Assembly (NCBI GenBank): GCA_009733575.1
Contig: ML769519.1
Coordinates: 1-64,000, forward strand
Length of the DNA stretch: 64,000 nucleotides
Source: Gymnopus androsaceus JB14
Lineage: Eukaryota; Basidiomycota; Agaricomycetes; Agaricales; Omphalotaceae
Direction: 5' to 3'
Notes under the pieces: model-generated
Databases searched by the model: none
What the model saw: only the letters and a program-made list of their open reading frames with translations
Told to the model about the DNA's origin: nothing
Program-made: the position numbers and the translations under genes
Shown here: piece after piece, positions 33,787 to 45,855 of the stretch
Position numbering within the stretch: the stretch's first letter is position 1
Layout: the number at the start of each line of letters is the position of its first letter

Positions 33787-35040
33787 TCTCAATGTTCAGT
33801 CGCATTGCTACATTTTGTTCTCCCTTATAATACTTAGCCTTTCTTTAATCTCTTCAAACGCTGGCGTATTTCCTCTGAATCCTTCTCTTATTCTTTTCCA
33901 TAATCTCGCTCGCCATACTTACTGGGTCAAATCAATTTTACAATCACAGCCTTTCTTTAATCTCTTGAAATGCTAGCGTACTCCCTCTGAATCCTTCTCT
34001 TATTCTTTTCCATAACCTCGCTCACTATACCTACTGAGTTGAATCAACTTTGTGATTAGAGCCTTTAGCTTCTTCGAATGCTAGCATGTTTTGTCTGATT
34101 CCTCTCATTTTTTCAGTCGAAGTTACAGATATACTTTTAATCTCATAGCCTTGCTTATCTTTTGTCCAGAAAATCTTCAACAAACCCAATGTACCTTAAT
34201 CTCCAACCATTGCTCACTTAAAGCTGACTTATGTATGGTTCAATTCAAACAAACAAAAGCTATCAGTATGGTAGAGTTATGATAAACGTTGAGTACGGTT
34301 ACTTTAAGTGAAACTGGCAAGAGGTGAAGAAGGCGTTTCTAACATAAGCATAGCATAAGGGCGGGACGCGCATGAAGTATAAATTAAAATAATAGTACAA
34401 ACAGCCTCACCAGCAGCGTCTTGCAGCATCTTCAAATGCCTGCTTAGCAAGATGGCATGCATGGTTGGGGCCGTGGAGGATTTCGTAGTAGAAGGAAGAG
34501 AATTTTTATACGAGACTGGGACCCTCAGGATGAGAAGGTCGAATTTCAGCAACGGCAGCGTTAGAAGAGGTTAAGAGACCACACTCTCTTCCTGCTCATT
34601 GCCAATAGCAGATTTGGCAAGATAACAGCAGAAATCAACCGTCCTCAAACAGCATCAGAAATTGACACAGGCGCGAATAGGGTGTGCGGCGTGTATCTTG
34701 TGGTAGAGTACCTTCGACTCCCCTGAAGCTAAGATGCCTATTGATAGTTGAGGGTATCCTTGCAGAGCTTTACAACCTTTCTGCAACCTTAACATATGCA
34801 TTTCTGCAATTTTTGTACCAGCAACCAACGGCCCAGCCCTAAATGTATCCGAGTAAGATGAAGAGATCACTGAAGAGGTTGAGAATGTGGTGGTGGTAGC
34901 TCACGTGACTTTACTGGATAAGGTTGAGGTTTTGTTGCAGTAGAAAAACTAGAGGAGCGTGAGTTAATACTAATACAATGAAACGAATTTAGTGGACGTA
35001 GCATCTCCGCCAGCATCGAGCTTTAGCCAAGTTGCAGGCT
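33787..35040. other. Non-coding interval
   Basis: AT-rich. An imperfect direct repeat of about 105 bp (around CTTTAATCTCTTCAAACGCT at 33838 and again at 33953, with a weaker third copy near 34060) is visible. Small minus-strand ORFs at 34304-34870 show no motif beyond HLKMLQDA. Confidence 0.5.
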
Positions 35041-35330
35041 TAAAGGTTCTACAAAGGGTAGATAGATGCTCCTCAACACCTCCTCAATCTCCCGACCTGA
35101 CCTGAATTTCCTTGAGCATAGGTCGCTTTATGGGCCGGCGTCGGATGGAGATGGCCGTCTGTCATCTTAATGTCAGCATGGGCTTTGACAAGGGTCTGCC
35201 ATCTCCGTACTAGCGACCGTAGCTCGTCAGAAGTGAAATTTAGCCGCGGAAGCTGGTAAGGTAGCTCTTGCCTTGAACTTCTTCGATACGCGGTTGAAGT
35301 CGCAGTCAACAACCGACTTCCATTCCCAAG
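35040..35330 (-). pseudogene. Ribosomal protein S1/S3Ae (eS1) pseudogene fragment
   Basis: Matches the central part of the small-subunit protein eS1: EVQGKSYLTSFRG in one frame, then after a shift NFTSDELRSLVRRWQTLVKAHADIKMTDGH and a decayed THKATYAQ-like stretch. There is at least one frameshift and loss of both ends. Clearly dead; useful only as a fossil of a duplicated ribosomal gene. Confidence 0.72.
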
Positions 35331-35824
35331 TAACGGCGCGCACAGTGTATCATAGGATATTGCTGCATGAGTAGATTTGATAGAGCCAAAATTGAGGTGT
35401 CCTGCGGTGCCGTTGGCGTTGGTTAGAGATGTGTAGGAGCTGAGAAAGAATCAACAGGTTAGAATTGAGTTCAGGATCAATCGAAACGCCAGCTCACAGG
35501 TAATCCAACGCTAGAAAACAGTTAATCATTGGCAGCGCTTCTGGTAGAATCGGCAGTGGGAAGCTTGATATTGGGAGAGCGTTGGCGGAGGGATTGTATT
35601 CTGAGAGCTGTGAAAGAACAAACCGGCGGATTAGCATTAGAGAACAAAGGGTTAAAAATAAGCTAAAATGAGGTGAGCGTATGCACCTTTTTAATAAGCA
35701 GCAACCCAACAAACGTCAATGGATTTCCAGATTCATGAATCAGGAAACGCGAACGTCCGCTTGAAAAGCTTAAAAAGCAACAAGTGAGCCGCGAATACTG
35801 AAAAAAAAGCAAAACAAGATACGC

Positions 35825-36275
35825 ACATTGGCAACCTTGTCCCATCCACAAGACACAATCACCGGGTTCATGACGTTGGGGCTGAATCGGACACAGGACA
35901 CCCTAAGAAATCACAATCAGTTTAGCATCCACTCTCAAATCTGAATGCTACATACTGCTCGGAGTGACCATCATCCTTGATATCATATTTGCACTCTCCG
36001 AGGGTATTCCAAAGCTTGATGGTCTTGTCGCGAGAACCAGAGATGATTTGTTGGTTGTCAGCGCTGAAGCTGAAAGCCAGAACATCAGAAGTGTGGCCAA
36101 TGAAACGACGCATTGTCAGTCCAGCATTGAGATCCCAGAGACGCAACGTGTGGTCCCAAGACAAAGAAAGGGCAAACTGGCCATCGGAAGAGATGACGAC
36201 GTCAAACACAAAGTGGTTGTGGCCTTTGAGCATATGTTTTGGGTAGCCGTAAGAGTCATCATCTCGGGTAGAAGC
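35825..36275 (-). pseudogene. RACK1 (G-beta-like WD40) pseudogene fragment
   Basis: WD repeats of RACK1/Cpc2: [53 protein letters not shown] and [20 protein letters not shown]. After an intron (about 35898-35952) it continues [23 protein letters not shown]. The retained intron shows a genomic, not processed, copy. The first blade and the C-terminal half are missing; several conserved residues are changed (SGSWDH to SLSWDH). Confidence 0.75.
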
Positions 36276-36630
36276 GTGGCCAAGGTGCTTTGATAACCTC
36301 CCGGTTGAAATTGGGGCGAGCTTCGAAGTTCGAAGTTGAGAATGTGTAAGCGCTCTAGAGATTAGCGCCAAGTCATGTGCGCAATTCACGATCAGGATTC
36401 AGTGCCAAATTCTGTTTACTCTTCTTCTCGAATCTCAACCGCCACCTTTCCCCAGCTCTGATCGAAGATCGCACGCGTTTGCTTTCAAAATCAACAAAGC
36501 TTTGCATTTTTATTACCTGGCTCAATCTCCGTAAAGATGCCTCAAGTCCCAAGATGCCCGGTAAGCACGCCGTTTTGCCTCTTCTTTTGGTTCAGCGTGT
36601 TTTTGGGAGCTACCGCCGGTTCAAAGCCTA

Positions 36631-36670
36631 GGGGTGCAGCTAACTCACTCACCGGAGCAGGTAGCACCCC
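36631..36670 (+). repeat. Hairpin 1 in first intron of the dioxygenase-like gene
   Basis: Seven-base stem GGGGTGC / GCACCCC closing a 26-nt loop (AGCTAACTCACTC...GGTA). It is paired with a second hairpin with nearly the same loop. Confidence 0.7.
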
Positions 36671-36737
36671 GAAGCCTCGTGAAAACCGGCGTTTTCCCTT
36701 TTGGCGCATACTTTCTTGCGGCGGTGGCCCCGAGCTC

Positions 36738-36777
36738 GAGGCGCAGCTAACTCTCTCACCGGAGCAGGTAGCGCCTC
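36738..36777 (+). repeat. Hairpin 2 in first intron of the dioxygenase-like gene
   Basis: Stem GAGGCGC / GCGCCTC with the same 26-nt loop as hairpin 1 except one base. Relative to hairpin 1, stem positions 2 and 5 changed together with their partners. Confidence 0.7.
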
Positions 36778-38104
36778 AAAGCATTGGGAATGCTAGCGCT
36801 GCTAAGCCTTATCTTCTCCATAACCTTTCTTTTCCCCTGGCTAACCTTTTCTCTACGCAGTAATCACCCGCGCTGCTTTCAAAGCGCACCAACTTAAGTT
36901 TCCGAGCTTCACCTTGGAAGACGCGCTGGATAACAACGGAAAGGTTCGGAAGGATGCTTGCGAGGGAGTAGAAATAGTTGATGATGAGGATGTCAAACTA
37001 GAAGATGAAGAAAATACAGACAATCTTCAACCATCCAGACCTTCCTCCGTTTCACTCGACAACTCTCTTGGTCCACCACCGAGCTCTGCTTCCTCACCCC
37101 CCTCCTCCATCCCTTCTCTTGATGAGGAGCAAGCAGTCGCTGACCCTCTCCTTGGGCTTTCTGGCGAAGAGCGGCGTAAGGTTAAGAAGAAGGCGAATAA
37201 ACGCATCTGTGAGAGAAAACAACGAGCTGAAACAGCTCGGACCCATGAGGCTGAAAATGAGCTTAGGCCACGGGCTGTTGAAAACACGAAGAACGCTTGC
37301 CCTAATCGCCTCAGTGATTTCGAATCATCAACGCTCCCTATCTCTTCTTCTGGCAGGGTTGGCAACCATAATGGTTACAAGCTTTCTGCTGGCCTTTTAA
37401 GCCTTGGGAGGCATCTGGAACTCCTCACGGATTGAGGCTTTCATTTGCTGGAGTGGGATAGTGTGTAAGCTCTCTATCCTTGCCTTTGTTACTGCATTCA
37501 CTAAACGTTTTTCTTAGCACTTGTATTGTTCTCGTAGATGCTCAAGATCGCATCATGACCGTGCTTGCTGGCACTCCTCCAAGCGCAGAAGAAGGCGGAG
37601 ACTGGGCTAACAGTATGTCAAACCTTGACAAAGCTGTGGCTCAATGCAAACAAGATAGTTTGTTTGCTGCTAGAGAGGAACACCATCCTTGCGGGGATTT
37701 TACAGGCCGTGCTGCAGGCATTAGCTACGGCGGGGGTCGCAAGATGCCAGGGAATGTCTGAATCTCTGGAAAAGCAAATCAGCAGGCAATGGAGAAGCTC
37801 CATTGCCATCCTGATTTGATACGTTTAGTTGGTTTCACCAACTGTAAGCTCTTATTTGCGACTGTCTTTGAAGTCTGCAGCTGACCCATTGTTTTCAGCA
37901 ATCTTCAACTCGTTTGCTCATCAAACGTATGTAGAATACAAGGAAACCCTTACCGAACACATTCAGAAAGACCCTCAGCTTCGTCCAACATCTCCGAAAA
38001 CAGTTTTTGCCGCCACAACTGTTAATTTTGGCCCACGTACAGTGACTCCTCCGCATCTCGACACTGGGAACGTTGCGCATGGTTGGTGCGCTGACACAGC
38101 TCTA

Positions 38105-38713
38105 TGTTATGACCATGCCGGCTACGGCCGGTACACTTACTGAGACGACCGAGATCCCTCTGTACTTATATTGGATATTTTCTTCTAAGTGACCGAGCCG
38201 GTCGGGCTGGTCACCTCGGTCCCTTTTGGTCCGTTTCTTATTGTTTCCCATTCACTCTCACGTTTAACAATTACTCTAACCGAAAGACAATTACTTATTA
38301 TTCTCCTTCCCGGCCGACTTATACCGTACGGGAAGCTATTATCTTTATTTAACAATAAGGACTACCGTATATAAGCCGACTCATCTTGTATAGTAGTCTT
38401 TAGTTTAAATATCGACTTGGATTAACCCTATACTTGACTCAACGCCTTCCGGCCTTGATCCTTTACTCACCGACGACCTTCGGCGTCGTCAAGTCCATCT
38501 CGGACACCTTTACGGATGACCTTCAGTGTCGTCGCTTCCATTCCCTTTGGGACCATTGGCATAGCGAGGGTCCGTCCTAATAGACGGTCCGTGGTCCGCT
38601 TCCTTCTCGTGTCTCCGGTCGGCAACTACTTCGGTTGCCTCGGTTTATACTTCGGTCCGACCCGGCTTGACTTCTTTCAGGCCCGGCTCCCCTCTGGTAG
38701 CACGGTCCTAACA
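38105..38713 (+). repeat. 5' LTR of gypsy element
   Basis: 609 bp; differs from the 3' LTR by about nine C/T transitions, mostly at CpG, and one base in a CTTTC/CTTC run. Confidence 0.93.
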
Positions 38714-38760
38714 GTATATTTAAACTAAATCTTGTTACGCCATTTTTTTTACCAATTCCT

Positions 38761-40519
38761 ATGGCTCCAAAACGTACACTTCATAGCCAAGGAGCCGTAA
38801 ACCCCACACCGGCACCAATCCAAAAAGTGTTCGCAATGAACGCATCTGCATTCGCTCCATATGCAGAATCTATTTCAGCACTCGGTACTGCCCCGTTAAC
38901 GTATTACAGCTTTCGGTCCAAGTTCTGCTGCTCTGGTCCCTCCTGCGATAACAATGGACACCGACAGCGGAGCTACACAATTCGTTTTTAAAACCCTTTA
39001 TGACAATGAGGGTAACGAATTTACGGTACGTACACCGGTCAGAGATCAAACTGCTATACCAATGGTAGTAGACCCGGAAGAAGTTCCACAATCTCCAACA
39101 TTCCTGACGGCTGGCGCTTGGCGAAGGGCTACTGCCGTCCCAACCAATTCCAGAGATGCTAGTTGCTCTCAATCCCAAGTCTCCCGAGGCCGCTCCCAGA
39201 CATGTAGATCATCTAGGGCAAGTGGTCGAGGAGACGAAGATCCGTTTGCAGAACAATCCGGTGATAATCCAAACCCCAATGATGGTAACGGTGGAGGTGA
39301 GGATCCAGATAGAACCAATCCATCCGGAGACCGTCCTACTGGCGGTCCTCCTGGTGGTCCTCCTGGCGGCCCTCCTGGTGGTCCTCCTGGTGGCCCTCCT
39401 GCTGGAGGAGCTGCGGGACCGGTACCTACGGAACCCACTCCACAACAACTCCTTGCGTTGTTCCAAAATTTTACAGGATCTTTGGACACTCTCGGCCAGG
39501 TTCTAGGCAACATGCGAGGAGATACCGGCGATGCCGGTAAAAACAAGGTCAAAGGATCCAGATGTTTTTGATGGATCCAATCCCAAGAAACTTAAAACTT
39601 TCCTTGTCTCCTTATCGCTTGTTTTCCTTGATCAACCAAACTATTTCACCGAACAACAGAAAATCAGCTATACACTTTCTTATCTCGGTGGTGCAGCTCG
39701 GGAATGGTTCGAACCCGACATTTTAGACCTGGACCTTAATGCGATGCCCGCATGGACACAATCGTTCTCAGCCCTCATTAGTGAGCTCCAAGACAACTTC
39801 GATCTTTACGACGCTCAAGGGGACGCCGAGGAGAGACTCGGTCTTCTCCAAATGAAGGAAAACGAACCGGTCCGAAAATATAACATCCGGTTCAACACCC
39901 TTGCAGCATCCACCGACTGGGACGTATCCGCTCTTAAGTGGGCATATCATCGCGGCCTTGCCGGTTGTATCAAGACGAACTTGTTCACATGCTGACACCG
40001 CGGGATCTAACCACGTTTCAACAAACGGTTCTTCAGATTGATAACCGGTACTGGTGCCGTGAAGAGGAGAAGAAACGGGAGAGTGCCCAAAATTCTAACA
40101 GGAGCTCTACCTCCGGAAAGAAGGGTAATGGCACCGGCTCCTCTACTACGGTCTCAGTTTCTACATCGACCAATACGGCTTCGTCTTCACAATCCACCGG
40201 TCAACAAAAGTCCGGTAAGAAGAACAATAAAAACTGGAAAGGTAATAGTGGCTCCGGTAATTCTTCCGGTTCTTCGGCTAGTACCTCCAGTTTGTCACCA
40301 CCCAAGCCCCATGCTAAACATCTCGGGCCTGACGGCAAACTCAAGCCGGAGGAACTGGAAAGGCACCGAAAGTTTAACCTGTGTACATTTTGTGGTGGTA
40401 AGCACAAGTTGGATGATTGTACAGTTCGAAAACCGAACAGCGGTTCTCAACTGCGCGGCCACGCTTCTGTAACCCAGGGGCCTGAACTTCCGGCGGTAGC
40501 CAAGGTTCCGGAAAATTAG
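38761..40519 (+). pseudogene. Gypsy Gag, frameshifted
   Basis: Starts MAPKRTLHSQ at 38761, but the frame shifts before MDTDSGATQF (38954), again between GDTGDAG and SKDPDVFDGSNPKKLK (about 39540), and again at IK-DELVHM (about 39970, one base missing). The central capsid-like part is QPNYFTEQQKISYTLSYLGG...WFEPDI. A 12-bp tandem unit codes for a GGPP repeat (39340-39405). A single Cys/His knuckle CTFCGGKHKLDDC follows a Ser/Lys-rich linker. It would coat element RNA; now non-functional. Confidence 0.85.
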
Positions 40520-40529
40520 TCTGCGGCTC

Positions 40530-43500
40530 CTGTACCCCGGTACGAAGCAGGAGTCACGTTGACTATGTTCGTACTCAATCTGGGGAAGTAACTCTCAACG
40601 CGTCCGCTCTTTCCGATCTCGATCGATCCTTCCGTTTCAATCTCATTACCGAGTTTCCAGCCATAAACGAATTGGCTGAAACTTTGGTTGTACTTAGTTT
40701 TTCTACACTACTTGATTCCGGTTCTACGGACAATTTTTTAGATAGATCTTACGTTTCTTTGAATGATATACCGACTACGAAAATCACTCCGATCTACCTT
40801 TGGTTGTTTGATGGTTCACTTGCACCTAGTGCAATCTTGGAAACGGCATCTCTCGATGTCCGGTTTCCATCCGGCGAGCTTTTCCCCTTAACATTTTATG
40901 TTACTCCTTTGGACTCATCATGCAAAGCTGTTTTAGGATTCAGTTTCTTGACCCGCTACAATCCGTTGATTGACTGGGTATCAAAAACTATAACATTCCG
41001 ACACACCGAGCAGCCTGATTCTATCCCTCAGACGTCTTTTCCGACCGGTCGCGTCGACCGCTCAGAATCCTCTTGGTCCAAAATCCCTCCGGATTCTCCG
41101 ACCCCAACGGTTTCTTCCGTTTACGGTATGCCTTGCGGTAACCATGCTTGCATCTCAAAGCCTCGGCCTCTATCCGAGCGCTTTCCTTTTGAACCCATCT
41201 ACACCTATCCTTCGGTCCATCAACGAGCAGCCAAAACTGAGTACCCGGACGTTGACATCGCTTTTGTATGTGCTGCTGCATTTTCCCGCATTCTCAAAGA
41301 AACGAGTTCCGAACCATTTCTGATACACGCCGTATCACTTGAAGTATCCGGCCGATCTGCGGCAACTGCATCACCACCGCGTACCGACATCCCGGCACAA
41401 TATCAGGACTTCGCCGATGTCTTCGACGAAGTACAAGCCGATGTGCTTTCAGAGCACCGACCTTATGATCTCAAGATTGAACTAGAAGAAGGCAGTTCCC
41501 CGCCTCTCGGTCGAATCATTCCACTCTCCCCTCGTGAGCAGCAGGCTCTCTGAGATTTTCTCGATGAGCATCTCAAAACCGGATTCATTTCTGTATCGAA
41601 TTCACCTCACGGAGCACCGGTTCTCTTCGCACCGAAGAAAGACGGCTCTCTTCGGCTTTGTGTCAATTTCCGAGGTCTTAACAGAATTACGAAAAAAGAC
41701 AGATATCCACTGCCGCTCATATCCGACCTTTTGGATGCTCCATGAAAAGCCCGGATATACACCAAAATCGACCTTAAACATGCTTACCACCTCGTCCGAA
41801 TCAACAAAGGTGACGAGTGGAAGACAACATTCCGCACCCGATGGGGTTCCTACGAATGGAACGTCATGCCCTTTGGTCTCACAAACACTCCGGCCGCATG
41901 GCAACGATTCATCAATGAAGTCCTAGCAGACATGATTGATGTCAATGTCATCGTCTATCTCAACGATATCCTGATCTACTCGGATAACCCCGAGCAGCAT
42001 GAGGAACACGTACAGGAAGTCCTCCGGCGGCTCCGGAAGAACAAACTCTTTGCTAATGCAAAGAAGTGCGAATGGTTGGTCGATACAGTGGAATATCTTG
42101 GTTACATCATGTCGCCGGCCGGGTTGACAATGGCCGCCGACAAGGTACAAGCAATAACTGACTGGCCAACTCCTCGGAAAGTCAGGGACATCCAATCCTT
42201 CCTTGGTTTCGCTAATTTCTATTGCCATTTTATTTATAATTATTCTGAAATCATCCTTCCACTAAACCGTCTCACCCGAAAAGGTATTGACTGGTTATGG
42301 TCGGCCGATTGTCAAGCAGCATTTGACAACTTGAAGTACGCCTTCACACACGCACTGATCCTTGCACATTGGGAACCAAACCGACCCCTTATCGTAGAAA
42401 CCGACGTGTCCAACTACGCCGTTGCGGCAATTCTTTCTATACTACTCAATGACGGTCAAATTCACCCGGTAGTGTTCTTATCCCGAACGCTCCAAGCAGC
42501 AGAGCTCAACTACGACACTCACGACAAAGAGCTCCTCGCCATTTTCGAGGCGTTCCAGAGCTGGCAGCATTACCTCGAAGGCTCTGGTGAACCGATCGAT
42601 GTGGTAACCGACCACAAGAATCTTGAGTATTTCTCAACTACGAAAATATTGACCCGACGACAAGTCCAATGGTCCGAATACCTCCACACCTTCAACATGG
42701 TGATCCGGTTCCGTCCCAGTAAGCTCGGTGAAAACCCCAACACTATGACTAGACGATGGGACATCTACCCGAAAGAGGGGGATATCAGCTACGCGCAAGT
42801 CAATCCACAGAATTTCCGACCAATCTTCACAAATGAACAACTAACCACATCACTTCGAGCAACCTTCCTCGAAGGTCCGACCCTCTGAGCATCAATCGTC
42901 ATGGATATTGAGGCACTCCATAATGCCATCTGACTCTCTCTTCCTCTGGATGTGGAAGCAGCGCTAGAGCCTGATCCGTCCAAACCTCGCTGGTCTCTCG
43001 GCTCTGATGGTCTACTCCGACTGGATAGCCGAATTTACGTACCTAATGGCGGAGACCTTCGACTTCAAGTCCTCCGATATTTCCATGACCACCCGCTCTC
43101 CGGTCATTTCGGTCAGAACCGAACACTTGAGTCTATTCGACGAGAGTACACCTGGCCGAAAGTCCGAGACTTTGTTCGCGACTACGTAAGTTCCTGCACA
43201 ACCTGCGGTCGTAATAAGTCTCGCCGGCACTGACCATATGGTCTGCTCAAACCACTTCCGGTTCTGCTTCAGCCATGGGATTCTATTTCCATGGACTTCA
43301 TCGAAGAGTTACCAAACTCCAACGGTTATAATTCGATACTGGTCATTGTGGACCGATCCCCAAAACAAGGTATCTTCATCCCTTGTCATACATCGATCAC
43401 CTCCGAACAGCTTGCTGTTCTTTTTGTCTTACATGTCTTCTCTAAACACGGAGTTCCGAGCCATGTAACCTCCGATTGAGGTTCCGAATTCGTCTCAGCC

Positions 43501-44367
43501 TTTTTCCGCGCTCTCGGCCAAGCTCTCTCTATGGAGTTACATTTTACTTCCGGTTATCACCCTGAAGGCGACGGTCAAACCGAATGAGTCAATCAGACGC
43601 TAGAGCAATATATTCGAATCTACACTTCCTATCAACAGGACAACTGGGACAAGATCCTCCCACTTGCCGAATTTGCCTACAATAATGCGCCGAACGCCTC
43701 GACTGGTATTTCTCCATTCTTCACCAATAAGGGTTATCATCCGAACATCACTGTTCAACCCAAAATTGATATCCGTTCCGACCGAGCCCGTGACTTCACC
43801 GTAAATCTTGATGAGCTCCATTCCTACCTCCATACCGAAATCAAAAATGCACAGGATTGTTATAAAGAACAAGCCGATAAGTCTCGCATTCCACACCCCG
43901 AGTTTCCTATCAGCTCCGACGTCTTCGTTCTCGCGAAGCACATCAAATCTACCCGGCCAACAAAGAAGTTTTCCGAGAAATATCTAGGACCATTCAAGGT
44001 CATCGGCCGACCCGGCTCCCTATCCTATAAGCTCCAGCTTCCTCAATATCTATCCCGAATCCATCTGGTCTTCCACGTCTCGCAACTTGAACCAAGTATT
44101 CCCAACTCCATTCCAAACCGAGTTCAACCACCGCCGCCGCCGGTAGAGGTTGATGGTGAAACCAAATTCGAAGTCGCCGAGATACTGGACTCAAAATATG
44201 ACCAACGGTACAAACGATGCCCGCTTTGGTACTACATCCGGTGGCGAGGTTACGAAGGAACAGACGAAGAGTTTTCATGGATAGCAGCCGACGAGCTGTC
44301 AGCAGATGAATTACTTCCGGCCTATCATACTCGGTATCCGAACAAACCCGGTCCTGCCGATTCTTAG
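40530..44367 (+). pseudogene. Gypsy Pol with chromodomain, seven TGA stops
   Basis: Protease LLDSGSTDNF (about 40711). RT blocks [18 protein letters not shown] and KIDLKHAYHLVRI, and the active site YLNDILIY where YLDD is expected. RNase H has ETDVSNYAV. Integrase has the HHCC zinc region (HPLSGHFGQ...CTTCGRNK), then SMDFIEELP, VTSD and GYHPEGDGQTE. The C-terminal chromodomain is FEVAEILDSKYDQRY...YIRWRGYEGTDEEFSW, which targets integration to methylated histones in chromoviruses. In-frame TGA codons follow QQAL, LLDAP, GPTL, HNAI, SRRH, VTSD and GQTE. Each lies where Arg is normal for the family. Otherwise it is in one frame from about 40530. Confidence 0.92.
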
Positions 44368-44425
44368 TACGCTTCTTTCCTCCGTTTTTCTTTTCATTTC
44401 CAGACCGGCACCTCTGACCGTCTCA

Positions 44426-44463
44426 GGGACAATTGCCATGATAGTAAATTGAGCAATTGTCCC
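44426..44463. repeat. Perfect 11-bp stem hairpin between pol and antisense gene
   Basis: GGGACAATTGC and GCAATTGTCCC flank a 16-nt loop. It lies between two convergent gene ends (44367 and 44637), where it could help 3' end formation on both strands, or mark the polypurine/cPPT zone. Confidence 0.6.
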
Positions 44464-44636
44464 CTACCGCCCGGTTGTACCCGGCCGCAATCCTTCTACT
44501 TAGGACTTTTTTTTATACTACTTAAATTTTTCTTACTCGGCCTATTCGGCCGTATTTAAACTCAGAACAAACATTTTTGAATTATATACAAGTCCAAGAT
44601 TTTATGTTACGGCCACCGAACCGGTCGACCGATTGC

Positions 44637-45654
44637 TCACTCCATATCTTCATCATCATCCTCTTCTTCATCCTCCTCATCTTCGGTCTCCTCCTTCGCC
44701 TTCCCTTTTCCCTTCGACAAAAGTCGAACCAACCAATCGAACCGAGCTTTGATCCGGTCCAACCAATCGAGAACGGCGTCCTCGAACTCAGTCAACGAAC
44801 CCGCGACCAACCCTTCACCTCCGTCCTTCTTCATTCTCTTCCTCGGACCTCCCTTCGACCGGTCGGTATGCAAACACCTTACCTTCGCCTTGTGACAACA
44901 TTCGCACGTGGTACCCTTGAGGGACCACCGGGTGCAGGAGTCTCGGCCCTGCTTTTCGCATTCTCCACACTTCGTCGGGAACGCCTCTCCGACACCAACC
45001 TCCTTCGTAGAAACCCGTTTCCTCTTCCCTAGCTCGGTCGTCCCCGACTTAGGCTTGGGTGCTGGCCCTTCTACAATCTTGATCCCCGAGTCGGATCCGT
45101 CCACCGTTTTTGAGGACTTCAGACAACAAGTTAGCTTGGCTCGGAAAAGATAGCTGACGGGAAAAACTTACTTTCTTTTTACCACCCCACGCTCCCGACC
45201 GACTACTTTCGGCCACCTTCGCGGCAGCCGCATCCTTATCCTTCTTCTTCTGCTCCGCAATGATTTTCTCCTCCGCTGCACGCATCTCAGCGATCACCTT
45301 ATCGGCAGTCTTCTCAGCCGACTCATGACGCCTTGTGCGCTCCTCTTCCTCGGCCCGAGCCTTAGCCTCAGCCTCATCTTCACGAGCCTTCCGTTCGGCT
45401 TCCTCCTTGGCCAAATGTTCTTCTTCAGCTTTCCTCTCGGCCTCTTCCTTTGCAAGACGCTCTTCTTCAGCTTTCCTCTCGGCCTCCTCACAGGCGAGCC
45501 GATCTGCCTCCTCGTGAGCAATTCGGGCCGCTTCTTCTCTCGCGCGCCGAATCTTCTCCTTCTTCTTCTCCTTGGCAGCAGCAAGAGCTTTCTCCATCGC
45601 TGCGATATCAATGTCGTCGTCGGGGATGGGAGCAGTGGGATCGAAGTCAGACAT
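44637..45654 (-). CDS. Antisense spliced gene within gypsy element: coiled-coil, Zn2Cys6-like protein
   Basis: Two exons (45654-45172, 45116-44637) with a 55-nt intron encode about 320 aa with no stop. The N-terminal 20 residues are acidic (MSDFDPTAPIPDDD), then about 110 residues form a charged heptad-like coiled coil with tandem AEEERLAKEEAERK units. After the intron comes a cluster CGECEKQGRDSC...TTCECCHKAKVRC, that is C-x2-C-x7-C-x9-C-x2-C-x6-C, close to the fungal Zn2Cys6 binuclear cluster. Basic RKRMKK and an acidic tail follow. Unlike pol it is not broken. It may be an accessory DNA-binding regulator of the element. Function is inferred. Confidence 0.75.
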
Positions 45655-45855
45655 GGTGGTAGGGAAGAAAGGAAATTTTTGCAAGTCCAACGAAACGGTT
45701 CTGATTTTATAGCCATCACGGCGATCAAAGCCATGAGGCAGATCTTAACAAGATTCATTCCGATCACTATTCCATCAACAGAACTCTGATCTTTTTCAAA
45801 GTCAGATTTCGGACATCATCTTAGCTGTCGAGGGCTCCGGCTAAGAGGGGGATAC

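Noticed and set aside
39169..39552. Minus-strand GGP-rich ORF
   Set aside because: Antisense image of the GGPP repeat in gypsy Gag.
45325..45789. 154-codon plus-strand Phe/Leu-rich ORF
   Set aside because: It is the antisense of the coiled-coil exon of the antisense gypsy gene; its hydrophobicity follows from the Glu/Lys codons opposite.
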